A stretch of 12,014 nt of DNA from positions 1-12,014 of the forward strand of contig CAKSUL010000052.1 of the NCBI GenBank assembly GCA_934501475.1, read 5' to 3'. This document shows, piece after piece, positions 1 to 9,853 of the stretch. This DNA comes from an uncultured Roseovarius sp. (GTDB lineage: Bacteria > Pseudomonadota > Alphaproteobacteria > Rhodobacterales > Rhodobacteraceae). Each line of letters begins with the position of its first letter. Position 1 is the stretch's first letter. Below the pieces are notes generated by a model, which ran no database searches, was not told the origin of the DNA, and saw only the letters and a list, made by a program, of their open reading frames with translations. A program made the translations under genes and the position numbers.

Positions 1-216
1 ACCCTGACCAAGGAGATGTTCCTCAACCATCTTTATGGCGGCATGGATGAGCCCGAGTTGAAGATCATCGACGTGTTCATTTGCAAGTTGCGCAAGAAAC
101 TGGGTGAGGCAACGGGCGGTGACAATTACATCGAAACAGTCTGGGGACGCGGCTATGTGCTGCGCGATCCGGAGCCGGCCGAACTGGATGAAACCAGAAT
201 TGCCATGGGGGCCTGA
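1..216 (+). CDS. ctrA: Cell-cycle response regulator CtrA, C-terminal part (5' end outside window)
   Basis: The visible 71 residues are the end of an OmpR/PhoB-type winged-helix DNA-binding domain. They begin [14 protein letters not shown], followed by the recognition-helix region [16 protein letters not shown] and the wing [10 protein letters not shown], a pattern I recognise as CtrA, the essential alphaproteobacterial cell-cycle and motility regulator. The receiver domain lies upstream of the window. CtrA in Caulobacter controls replication initiation, division and flagellar genes; in Rhodobacteraceae it mainly controls motility, gene transfer agents and recombination competence (family knowledge). 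The tail after the winged helix (about 18 residues, acidic then ending IAMGA) is short and variable. The stop codon TGA (214-216) is the loop of a perfect GC hairpin. A general OmpR-family regulator is the alternative, but the recognition-helix sequence is specific enough for high confidence. Confidence 0.93.
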   Translation, partial: TLTKEMFLNHLYGGMDEPELKIIDVFICKLRKKLGEATGGDNYIETVWGRGYVLRDPEPAELDETRIAMGA

Positions 217-223
217 GGCCCCC
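207..223 (+). terminator. GC hairpin spanning the ctrA stop codon
   Basis: GGGGGCC (207-213) and GGCCCCC (217-223) form a perfect 7-base-pair stem, and the 3-base loop is exactly the TGA stop codon. There is no T-run downstream, so it is not a classical intrinsic terminator. It may be a weak or Rho-assisted terminator, or a structure protecting the ctrA mRNA 3' end. The stem is directly visible; its function is inference. Confidence 0.4.
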
Positions 224-407
224 GATATGGCCCGCGCCACGTGATCTGCGGTGGGCAAGTGGCCCTTTCCCCCGCAACGTCCACCGCCTGGGGTGGGGAT
301 TGGCGCGGTGCCGCCGCCCCGCAGGGGGCAGGCCATGCGCGGGGCTGGACCTCGTTCCGCGCGCGCCCTATCACTTTGGGGAATGGACGGGGGTGAGGGA
401 CCCCTGA

Positions 408-4702
<4,295 letters not shown>

Positions 4703-4762
4703 GAACCTGAAATCTATGTATTTCAGTGCCTTGCGGGAATTTCGTGCAAAAAGTTCACGAAT

Positions 4763-4777
4763 GTTCTCATAAAGTTC
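4763..4777 (+). promoter_or_regulatory. LexA operator (SOS box), GTTC-N7-GTTC
   Basis: GTTC (4763-4766), seven bases TCATAAA, and GTTC (4774-4777) match exactly the direct-repeat LexA operator described for alphaproteobacteria (GTTC-N7-GTTC, equivalent to GAAC-N7-GAAC on the other strand). A third GTTC lies at 4753-4756, six bases upstream of the first half. The box is in an unusually AT-rich island between recG and the 40-codon gene, 60 bases before its ATG, where a promoter would be expected. TTTACA at 4778-4783 abuts the box and could be a -35 element, but no good -10 follows at 17 bases, so the promoter itself is unresolved. The match to the consensus is seen; LexA binding is inference. 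Confidence 0.75.
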
Positions 4778-4789
4778 TTTACAAATCCT

Positions 4790-4804
4790 TTCCAAAATGA
4801 GAAC
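4790..4804 (-). promoter_or_regulatory. Degenerate inverted second LexA-like site
   Basis: On the minus strand this reads GTTCTCATTTTGGAA. Its first twelve bases nearly repeat the plus-strand box (GTTCTCATAAAGTTC), but the second half-site is GGAA instead of GTTC. The result is a perfect 8-base inverted repeat GTTCTCAT (4763-4770) / ATGAGAAC (4797-4804) with 26 bases between. It may be a weak second LexA contact point or chance. Confidence 0.35.
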
Positions 4805-4837
4805 AAAGAGGCAACAGAGATTGGAAAGGTCCACGCC

Positions 4838-4960
4838 ATGTTGCACCAGATCAAAACCGCCGCCACCCGCTCGCAGGATACGTTGCTGGGGGATGCGATG
4901 GGGGCGGTTGCCCTGTTGGTGATGCTGGTTGTGGGGCTGGTTCTGCCCGGTCTCATCTAG
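4838..4960 (+). CDS. Putative SOS-regulated single-pass membrane peptide (40 aa)
   Basis: A 40-residue protein begins MLHQIKTAATRSQDTLLGD and continues as one uninterrupted hydrophobic helix (about residues 20-40: alanine, valine, leucine, methionine and glycine, then PGLI at the C-terminus). This is an N-in, single-pass inner-membrane layout with a short basic/polar cytosolic head. The start is supported by a clear Shine-Dalgarno GGAAAGG (4823-4829) eight bases upstream. A LexA box sits 60 bases before the start and a strong terminator closes the transcript at 5121-5159, so it looks like an independent gene rather than recG read-through. I do not recognise the family. By architecture and SOS control it resembles SidA (29 aa, Caulobacter division inhibitor) and TisB (29 aa, E. 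coli SOS toxin), but there is no visible sequence identity, so function is unknown. Confidence 0.72.
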   Translation: MLHQIKTAATRSQDTLLGDAMGAVALLVMLVVGLVLPGLI

Positions 4961-5053
4961 AGTTTCTGCCTGCGATGTCGCGTGCCTGTTCGTGCCTGCA
5001 TCTTTTGTCCCCATTGTGATGCGCTACGACTGACACTGCCTGTCCAACTGTCC

Positions 5054-5081
5054 TTTCGGGTCTGCCTCTGTCCCCCCGAAA
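5054..5081 (+). repeat. Hairpin in the long 3' leader to the terminator
   Basis: TTTCGGG (5054-5060) and CCCGAAA (5075-5081) are perfect inverted arms around a 14-base pyrimidine-rich loop. It lies in the 160-base stretch between the small gene's stop and the terminator, where I see no convincing reading frame. It could be a structured 3' UTR or part of a 3'-derived small RNA. An 8-base direct repeat CGTGCCTG (4981-4988, 4991-4998) also lies in this stretch. Confidence 0.35.
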
Positions 5082-5120
5082 CCGGCACGACAGGGTTCCG
5101 CGCGATATTGCGCCCACTGA

Positions 5121-5159
5121 CCGCCGCCATCCGTCCCCGGATGCGCGGCGGTTTTTTTT
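5121..5159 (+). terminator. Strong intrinsic (Rho-independent) terminator
   Basis: The left arm (5121-5133, CCGCCGCCATCCG) pairs with the right arm (5138-5151, CGGATGCGCGGCGG) around the loop TCCC, with one bulged G, and is followed by eight T residues (5152-5159). This is a textbook terminator for plus-strand transcription from the small gene. For the converging minus-strand genes, whose last stop is at 5175, the same hairpin lacks a T-run, so termination there would be weaker. Confidence 0.9.
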
Positions 5160-5174
5160 ATGGGGTGTGGTGTG

Positions 5175-5366
5175 TCACTCGCCCTTGCCGGGGCGCAGCA
5201 GCCAGACGGGGATGATGAAGACCAGACAGGCGATCAGGAAAAACAGGCTGGCCAGCAGCCCGATCATGTCACCCGCGCGCCATGTGGACCAGACAAAGCC
5301 GATCGCCGAGAGCGTGAACAGGATCCAACCGGTGAAATTGAAGGTCCAGACGATCCGCGGGCTCAT
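5175..5366 (-). CDS. Small two-helix inner-membrane protein of unknown function
   Basis: The 63-residue protein consists almost entirely of two hydrophobic helices (about residues 6-26 and 35-56). They are joined by the short loop STWRAGDM, with a basic C-terminal tail RPGKGE, so both ends are probably on the same side of the membrane. The start at 5366 has an AAGGAT ribosome binding site eight bases upstream. It lies 18 bases after the IscU-like gene in the same direction, so the two are probably cotranscribed. I do not recognise a characterised family. No cysteine, histidine cluster or catalytic motif is visible, so a structural or accessory membrane role is as far as one can go. That it is a real gene is supported by the ribosome binding site, tight spacing and clean membrane pattern. 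Confidence 0.75.
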   Translation of the reverse strand: MSPRIVWTFNFTGWILFTLSAIGFVWSTWRAGDMIGLLASLFFLIACLVFIIPVWLLRPGKGE

Positions 5367-5384
5367 GGCCTGATCCTTGCGGTG

Positions 5385-5840
5385 TCAGGCGCAGGACGTG
5401 GTGCAGGATGCTTTCTCCAGCGCCTCGACCGCGGCCTCAAGCGACAACAGGATCGAGGCGTGGCGGTTCTTGTATTCGCGCGCCGGGCGCAGCACCTCGA
5501 GCCCGTCAAAGGGCGCATCGGGGGTGGGGCCGTCATTCCTGAGCATCTCTTTGAGCGCATCGCGCGCCGCGATCACCTGCGCCGGGGTGCAGCCGACGAT
5601 ATTGGCCCCCACCACGCTGGCCGCCGCCTGCCCAAGCGCGCAGGCCTTCACATCCTGCCCGTAATCGGTGATGCGCCCCCCGCTGCAGCAAAGATCAACC
5701 GTCACGGTCGATCCGCAGAGCGGCGCGCGGCGATTGACGCTGGCGTCGGGCGCGGCAAGGCGCGCAAGGCGCGGAATGTCGGCTGCAAGGCCCAGAATGC
5801 GCGCCGAATACAGTTTGATCAGGTCGCTGTTGCCGCTCAT
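5385..5840 (-). CDS. IscU/NifU-like iron-sulfur scaffold-family protein, atypical ligand set
   Basis: The 151 residues show the IscU/NifU_N fold signature: PLCGSTVTVDL (around C42), KACALGQAAASVVG (around C67) and a late helix beginning NRHASILLSLEA (125-136). In canonical IscU these positions are CGD, GCG(S/A) and HCS, giving three cysteines plus an aspartate that hold the nascent [2Fe-2S] cluster. Here the aspartate is serine (S44) and the third cysteine is alanine (A128). Other cysteines are C51, C52, C84 and a C-terminal pair C146 and C150 (SCTTSCA), which might substitute. It has no isc or suf genes beside it. It is divergent from hisI and probably cotranscribed with the 63-residue membrane protein. 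Family membership is likely; scaffold function is uncertain. The start at 5840 is preceded by a GGAAAGGG ribosome binding site. Confidence 0.82.
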   Translation of the reverse strand: MSGNSDLIKLYSARILGLAADIPRLARLAAPDASVNRRAPLCGSTVTVDLCCSGGRITDYGQDVKACALGQAAASVVGANIVGCTPAQVIAARDALKEMLRNDGPTPDAPFDGLEVLRPAREYKNRHASILLSLEAAVEALEKASCTTSCA

Positions 5841-5907
5841 CGCTTTCCCTTTCCGATCTCACCCTCTAAATAGTGACCCAAGCAAAAGATGCAAAAGGAA
5901 AATCGCC
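5841..5907. promoter_or_regulatory. Divergent promoter region between the IscU-like gene and hisI
   Basis: The 67 bases between two divergent start codons must carry both ribosome binding sites: AAAAGGAAAA at 5893-5902 for hisI, and GGAAAGGG on the minus strand for the IscU-like gene. The only AT-rich spot, CTAAATAGT (5866-5874), is a plausible but weak -10 for either direction. No clear -35 was found. Confidence 0.4.
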
Positions 5908-6285
5908 ATGTCGGCCGTTCCCGGCGGGTTCGATCCTGCCAGCCTGACCTATAACGATGCCGGGCTGATCCCCGCGATTGCACAGGATGCGGTCAGCGGC
6001 GAGGTGTTGATGATGGCCTGGATGAACGCGCAGTCCGTGGCGCAGACGCTGGCAACCGGGCGCGTCACCTATTGGTCGCGCTCGCGCCGCGCGTTCTGGA
6101 TCAAGGGCGAAACCAGCGGCCATGTGCAGGACCTGGTGGAAATGCGCGTCGATTGCGACCGCGATTGCCTGCTGCTGCGCGTCCGCCAGACCGGCCCGGC
6201 CTGTCACACCAACCGGCGCAGTTGTTTTTTCACCCGCGTCGATGACGACGGAGAGACGATCGTGATGGCCCCCGAAAACCAGTGA
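5908..6285 (+). CDS. hisI: Phosphoribosyl-AMP cyclohydrolase HisI
   Basis: HisI opens the adenine ring of N1-(5-phosphoribosyl)-AMP to give ProFAR, the third step of histidine biosynthesis, in the cytosol. The 125 residues match the monofunctional family, without the HisE pyrophosphatase domain fused in enterobacteria. Seen motifs are WSRSR (56-60), KGETSGHVQ (66-74), the metal site DCDRD with D82, D84 and D86 as magnesium ligands and C83, and CHTNRRSCFF with C99 and C106, which with C83 form the zinc site. The frame stays open upstream to 5668, but ATG 5908 is chosen because it has a strong AAAAGGAAAA ribosome binding site, begins at the family's usual N-terminus and leaves room for a divergent promoter. 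It stands apart from other his genes, as is common in alphaproteobacteria. Confidence 0.96.
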   Translation: MSAVPGGFDPASLTYNDAGLIPAIAQDAVSGEVLMMAWMNAQSVAQTLATGRVTYWSRSRRAFWIKGETSGHVQDLVEMRVDCDRDCLLLRVRQTGPACHTNRRSCFFTRVDDDGETIVMAPENQ

Positions 6286-6505
6286 TCCGCAGCATTGCCG
6301 CGCGCTGATCAAGGCGTTTTGCGGTTTTCCTGATTCCGGAAGACGGCAAAGGGCATCAGGCGCGTGATTTCAAGACCCTGACGCGACAGCCCATGCGCAA
6401 GCCGAAGCTGACAGCAGCCCCCGCACCGTGCCGGGGCCGTGGCCGTGTGCGCGGGCGTGATCCTGTGCCGGGGCGCAGCCTTGGGCGGGCAGGGTTTGAA
6501 AAATC
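6286..6505. other. GC-rich non-coding stretch between hisI and iclR
   Basis: I see no supported gene here. It contains a 10-base direct repeat GTGCCGGGGC (6428-6437 and 6465-6474), an inverted repeat CCTGAT/ATCAGG (6329-6334, 6355-6360), and a weak candidate hisI terminator, with CCGCA (6287-6291) pairing with TGCGG (6320-6324) before TTTT. The candidate stem is long-looped and imperfect, so termination of hisI here is uncertain. Confidence 0.5.
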
Positions 6506-6535
6506 TTGACAGGTGGCGCGACTCATCTCAAACAT
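6506..6535 (+). promoter_or_regulatory. Candidate promoter for the iclR gene
   Basis: A perfect -35 hexamer TTGACA (6506-6511) lies about 45 bases before the iclR start. The best -10 at 18 bases is AAACAT (6530-6535), only a partial match. A GACTC site (6520-6524), a potential CcrM methylation target (GANTC), falls between the two elements. The -35 is seen; promoter activity is inferred. Confidence 0.35.
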
Positions 6536-6538
6536 GAT

Positions 6539-6569
6539 CCGATAATGGGATGCGATGTCCGATTATCGG
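6539..6569. promoter_or_regulatory. Inverted repeat across the iclR start, possible autoregulatory operator
   Basis: CCGATAAT (6539-6546) and ATTATCGG (6562-6569) are perfect 8-base inverted arms with a 15-base spacer, just downstream of the candidate promoter. The spacer contains the ATG at 6555. IclR-family proteins bind palindromes and often repress their own gene, so this is a natural operator candidate. Confidence 0.45.
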
Positions 6570-7334
6570 GCAAACAAGGGGATGCAGCAGATCATGGCAC
6601 TGGACATCAGCCTGTCCGCGGGCAAGGCGATCGACATCTTCAAGGTGATCTGCGGCTTGCGCGAGCCATGCTCGTTTGCCGAAATCAGCCGCCAGGTGCG
6701 TTATCCGCGCACGGTGACGACGCGGATGCTGGCCACGCTGGTGCATCATGAGATGGTCGAGAAAGACCCCGAGACCGGCCTTTATTCGGTCAGCCCGATC
6801 CTGCTGCATACGGTGCAAAAGGCGCTGTCCAATGATCCGGTGCTGGCGCGGGTCAATCGCCTGATGACCGATATCGCGACCCGCACGCAGGACACGGCGC
6901 TGTTCATGATCCGCAGCGGCGACAAGGCGCTGGTCATGTCGCGCGTCGAAGGCGCGGCGCTGATCAATGTGCGCGGCTCACGCGTGGGGATGGAATTGCC
7001 GCTGCATTGCGGCGGTGCGCCTTTTGCGCTGCTGGCCTTCTCGAGCGACGAATATATCGAAGACTACCTGTCCAGGCCGCTGAAGGCGCAGACCGATGAT
7101 ACCTGCATCGACCCGGCCACGCTGCGCACCCGCATCAAGGAGACCCGCGCGCGCGGCTATTCGGTGGGCATTGGCGATCTGTTCCAATATGTCGTCGCTC
7201 TCGGACTCCCGATCTATGACGGGCGCGGGCAGCTGGCCGGGGCGGTGAGCGTCGGCAACATCATCCAGAAATATCCACCCGAACGCATCCGCGAGGTCGG
7301 ACAGATCCTGACCGAGATCGCAGGGCAATACTGA
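6555..7334 (+). CDS. IclR-family transcriptional regulator
   Basis: The 259-residue protein has the two-domain IclR layout. An N-terminal winged helix (about 18-80) begins SLSAGKAIDIFKVI and includes FAEISRQV and the recognition helix PRTVTTRMLATL. A C-terminal effector-binding domain (about 92-256) contains GMELPLHCGGAPFALLAF, where many members have PLHATAxGKALLA, plus ARGYSVGIGDLFQYVVALGLPIYD and GAVSVG. The effector pocket differs from common members (CGGAP instead of AxGKA), so the ligand is not predictable. ATG 6555 is the longest start, with only a weak GGGA upstream. ATG 6594 (MALDIS) follows AAGGGG (6576-6581) by 12 bases and would also leave the helix-turn-helix intact, so the start is ambiguous. 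It lies 41 bases ahead of the transporter genes in the same direction and is their probable regulator. Confidence 0.92.
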   Translation: MSDYRANKGMQQIMALDISLSAGKAIDIFKVICGLREPCSFAEISRQVRYPRTVTTRMLATLVHHEMVEKDPETGLYSVSPILLHTVQKALSNDPVLARVNRLMTDIATRTQDTALFMIRSGDKALVMSRVEGAALINVRGSRVGMELPLHCGGAPFALLAFSSDEYIEDYLSRPLKAQTDDTCIDPATLRTRIKETRARGYSVGIGDLFQYVVALGLPIYDGRGQLAGAVSVGNIIQKYPPERIREVGQILTEIAGQY

Positions 7335-7375
7335 ATTACTCAACGTCCAAATCCAATAAACCAAGGGAGCACGAC

Positions 7376-8905
7376 ATGAAAACCGGGATGAAACATCTGC
7401 TGGCCGCAGTCGCCGCATTGGCGCTGCACATGCAGGCCGGGCCGGGATACGCCCAGCAGGCGGACAACACGCTGCGCTGGACCAGCACGGCGTCGATCAC
7501 CGCCATCGACCCCTATTTCAACTATCACCGCGAGGCGATGCTGCTGAATGGTCAGCTGGTCTGGGATACGCTGATCTACAAGACCTCCGAGGGTGAATAT
7601 CTGCCGCTTCTGGCGACACAATGGGCATGGGTGGATGACACCACGCTGGAATTCACGCTGCGCGATGACGTGGTCTGGCATGACGGTCAGCCCTTTACCG
7701 TTGCCGATGCGGTCTATACGTTCAACTACATCTCGAACGAGGAAAACGGCGTCAACGTCCAGTCCAACGTCAACTGGATCGCGGGTGCCGAGGCGGTGGA
7801 TGACACCACGCTGCGCCTGACCCTGAAAAAGCCGTTCCCGGCCGCGCTCGAGTATATCTCGACGCTTCACGCGATCCTGCCGGACGGGTTTTTCGGCGAT
7901 AGCGGGCAGGCGGGGGCCGGTGGGCGTCTGGTCGGCACCGGGCCATACAAGCTGGCCGAATTCGTGCAGGGCGACAGTATCCGCGTCGAGGCGTTCACCG
8001 ACTATTTCAAGGACAGCCCCAAGGGGATGCCGACATTCGATGCGGTCGTCTACCGGATGATTCCGGACAGTTCGACCCAGATTGCGGAATTGCTGAGCGG
8101 CGGGATCGACTGGATCTGGCGCGTGGCACCCGATCAGGCGGAGCCGATGTCGGGCGTGCCGGGCATCACGGTCAGCGCGGATGAAACCATGCGCATCAGC
8201 TTTCTGTCGATGAACCTGCGTGACATGGAGGGCGGCAACCCGTTGCAGGATCTGCGCGTGCGTCAGGCCATCGCCCATGCGATCAACCGCGAACAACTGG
8301 TCGAGCAGATCGTCGGCGAAGGGTCGAACGTGATCAACTCGCCCTGTTTCCGCACCCAGTTCGGCTGTGTGAAGGATGCCAACACCATCGGCTATGACCC
8401 GGAAAAGGCCAAGGCATTGCTGGCCGAGGCGGGCTATGGCGACGGTCTTGAGCTGAAGATGACCTCTTATCGCAGCCGCGAATGGACCGAGGCGCTGTCG
8501 GGCTTCCTGAATGCCGTCGGGATCAAGGTTTCGGCCAGCGTGCTGGATTACAGCAACGCGCGCGACCGGGTGGTCACCAATCAGGTGCACATGATGATGG
8601 GCGACTGGGGATCGTATGGCGTCAATGATGTCTCGGCGCTGCTCAACAACTTCTTCACCCTGTCCGAGGATGACATGGCGCGCGACGAAACCGTGTCCGA
8701 GGCGCTGTTGTCTGCCGCGCAGACCGCCGATGCCGATGCCCGCATGAAAAGCTATGACCATGCCGTGCGCCGTATCGCGCAGGAGGTCTACTGGTATCCG
8801 CTTTGGACCCATCCGACCATCTATGCCTACAACGCGAATCTTGAGTTCCAGAGCCACCCTGATGAGAACCCGCGCTTCTTTGAGGCGAAATGGGCTGATC
8901 AGTAA
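7376..8905 (+). CDS. Periplasmic solute-binding protein, peptide/nickel ABC importer (SBP family 5)
   Basis: This is the extracytoplasmic receptor of the importer encoded downstream. The 509 residues start with a Sec signal peptide (MKTGMKHLLAAVAALALHM, likely cleaved after GYA at residue 26, before QQ). There is no lipobox cysteine, so it is a free periplasmic protein. Family 5 signatures are WHDGQPFTVADAVYTF (101-116), LVGTGPYKL (185-193) and DLRVRQAIAHAINRE (292-306). C324 and C331 (PCFRTQFGC) could form a disulfide in the periplasm. The start has a strong AAGGGAG site (7363-7369) six bases away. Family 5 members bind di- and oligopeptides, opines, glutathione, nickel complexes or sugars. 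The sequence does not decide among these, so I give no dpp or opp symbol. Confidence 0.93.
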   Translation: MKTGMKHLLAAVAALALHMQAGPGYAQQADNTLRWTSTASITAIDPYFNYHREAMLLNGQLVWDTLIYKTSEGEYLPLLATQWAWVDDTTLEFTLRDDVVWHDGQPFTVADAVYTFNYISNEENGVNVQSNVNWIAGAEAVDDTTLRLTLKKPFPAALEYISTLHAILPDGFFGDSGQAGAGGRLVGTGPYKLAEFVQGDSIRVEAFTDYFKDSPKGMPTFDAVVYRMIPDSSTQIAELLSGGIDWIWRVAPDQAEPMSGVPGITVSADETMRISFLSMNLRDMEGGNPLQDLRVRQAIAHAINREQLVEQIVGEGSNVINSPCFRTQFGCVKDANTIGYDPEKAKALLAEAGYGDGLELKMTSYRSREWTEALSGFLNAVGIKVSASVLDYSNARDRVVTNQVHMMMGDWGSYGVNDVSALLNNFFTLSEDDMARDETVSEALLSAAQTADADARMKSYDHAVRRIAQEVYWYPLWTHPTIYAYNANLEFQSHPDENPRFFEAKWADQ

Positions 8906-8925
8906 CGCAGGAATTGGATCAGGGC

Positions 8926-9843
8926 ATGCTTCGTTTCATACTCAGACGGTTCATGATCGGTGCATTGGTGCTGGCGGCGGTGGCCGTCATCACCTTTGCC
9001 CTGACCAATGCGGCGATGGACCCGGCCAAGGCGATCGCCGGGGACAGCGCCACGGCGCAGGATATCCAGACCATCCGCGAGCTATATGGGTTTGACCGCC
9101 CGCTATATGTGCAGTTCGTCGCCTGGGCGCAGGACATCGCCACCGGCGATCTGGGCCAATCCTACCGGCAGCGCCGCCCGGTGTCGGATGTGGTGTTCGA
9201 GCGGCTTCCGGTCACCATGGCATTGGGGGCCTCGGCCTTTCTGCTGGCGCTGATCGTGGGCATTCCGCTGGGCATCGTTGCGGGGCTGTGGCCCAATTCA
9301 TGGGTGGATCGTTTCGCCCTGGGCTTTGCGGTGCTGGGGCAGGCGATCCCGAATTTCTGGTTCGCGCTGATGGGGATCGTGATCTTCAGCGTCAATCTGC
9401 GGCTGTTGCCGGTCTCGGGTTCGGCCAGTTGGCAGCATTTCGTGCTGCCCTCGGTCGCGCTGGCCTATTATGCGATGCCGACACTGATGCGCCTGACACG
9501 CGCCGGGATCATCGACACGCTGCAATCCGATTATATCCGCACCGCCCGCGCCAAGGGCCTGCGGCAGGGCAAGGTGGTCCTGAAACATGCGCTGCGCAAC
9601 GCCATCCTGCCGCTGGTCTCGGTGGCGGCGGTGCAGTTGGGCACGCTTCTGGGTGGTTCGGTGGTGATCGAGACGATTTTCGCAATGCAGGGGATCGGCT
9701 ATCTGGCGTGGGAATCGATCACCCTGTCGGACCCGCCGGTGGTGCAGGCCATCGTGCTGATCATCGCCTGTTTCTATGTTGTTCTGACGCTGTCGGCCGA
9801 CGTGATCAACGCCTGGCTCGACCCGCGTCTGCGCGCCCGATAA
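8926..9843 (+). CDS. ABC importer permease, DppB/OppB type
   Basis: This is the first inner-membrane permease of the peptide/nickel-class importer. From ATG 8926 the product has 305 residues. It starts MLRFILRRF, the typical DppB N-terminus, with a first transmembrane helix at about 9-30. A periplasmic loop follows (ELYGFDRPLYVQF, GDLGQSY), then the five-helix core. The cytoplasmic EAA coupling loop at about 201-230 (SDYIRTARAKGL then HALRNAILP) contacts an ATPase. ETIFAMQGIGYL (249-260) and the SDPPVVQA segment are characteristic. An in-frame TTG at 8914 gives four extra residues but sits only one base from its purine run, so ATG 8926, preceded by GGATCAGGG, is preferred. It lies 20 bases after the binding-protein gene. 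Confidence 0.94.
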   Translation: MLRFILRRFMIGALVLAAVAVITFALTNAAMDPAKAIAGDSATAQDIQTIRELYGFDRPLYVQFVAWAQDIATGDLGQSYRQRRPVSDVVFERLPVTMALGASAFLLALIVGIPLGIVAGLWPNSWVDRFALGFAVLGQAIPNFWFALMGIVIFSVNLRLLPVSGSASWQHFVLPSVALAYYAMPTLMRLTRAGIIDTLQSDYIRTARAKGLRQGKVVLKHALRNAILPLVSVAAVQLGTLLGGSVVIETIFAMQGIGYLAWESITLSDPPVVQAIVLIIACFYVVLTLSADVINAWLDPRLRAR

Positions 9844-9848
9844 GGAGG
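9842..9848 (+). promoter_or_regulatory. Consensus Shine-Dalgarno fused to the upstream stop codon
   Basis: TAAGGAGG (9841-9848) contains both the TAA stop of the first permease and a perfect AAGGAGG ribosome binding site for the second. It lies five bases from GTG 9854 and eleven from ATG 9860. It favours the GTG start and implies coupled translation of the two permeases. Confidence 0.75.
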
Positions 9849-9853
9849 CCGAG

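Noticed and set aside
316..329. GCCCC/GGGGGC hairpin upstream of ligA
   Set aside because: Short stem in very GC-rich sequence without a T-run; expected by chance.
4982..5215. Plus-strand frame of 77 codons through the terminator
   Set aside because: It reads across the terminator hairpin and T-run, has no ribosome binding site, and gives a cysteine/arginine-rich product without pattern.
5160..5873. Plus-strand frame of 237 codons opposite the two minus-strand genes
   Set aside because: The minus-strand frames have family motifs, ribosome binding sites and operon spacing; this one has none.
5668..5907. Upstream in-frame extension of hisI
   Set aside because: It overlaps the divergent IscU-like gene completely and is not part of the HisI family; ATG 5908 has the good ribosome binding site.
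6309..6440. Minus-strand open frame ending at 6309 with a protein-like C-terminus (GLEITRLMPFAVFRNQ)
   Set aside because: There is no start codon with a ribosome binding site, and upstream it becomes proline/alanine-rich GC sequence. A gene remnant is possible but cannot be supported.
6393..6509. Plus-strand 38-codon arginine-rich frame
   Set aside because: There is no ribosome binding site, the composition is set by GC-rich sequence, and it ends inside the iclR -35 element.
7340..8857. Long open frame antisense to the binding-protein gene
   Set aside because: It is a shadow of a clear signal-peptide-bearing family 5 protein and its product has atypical composition.
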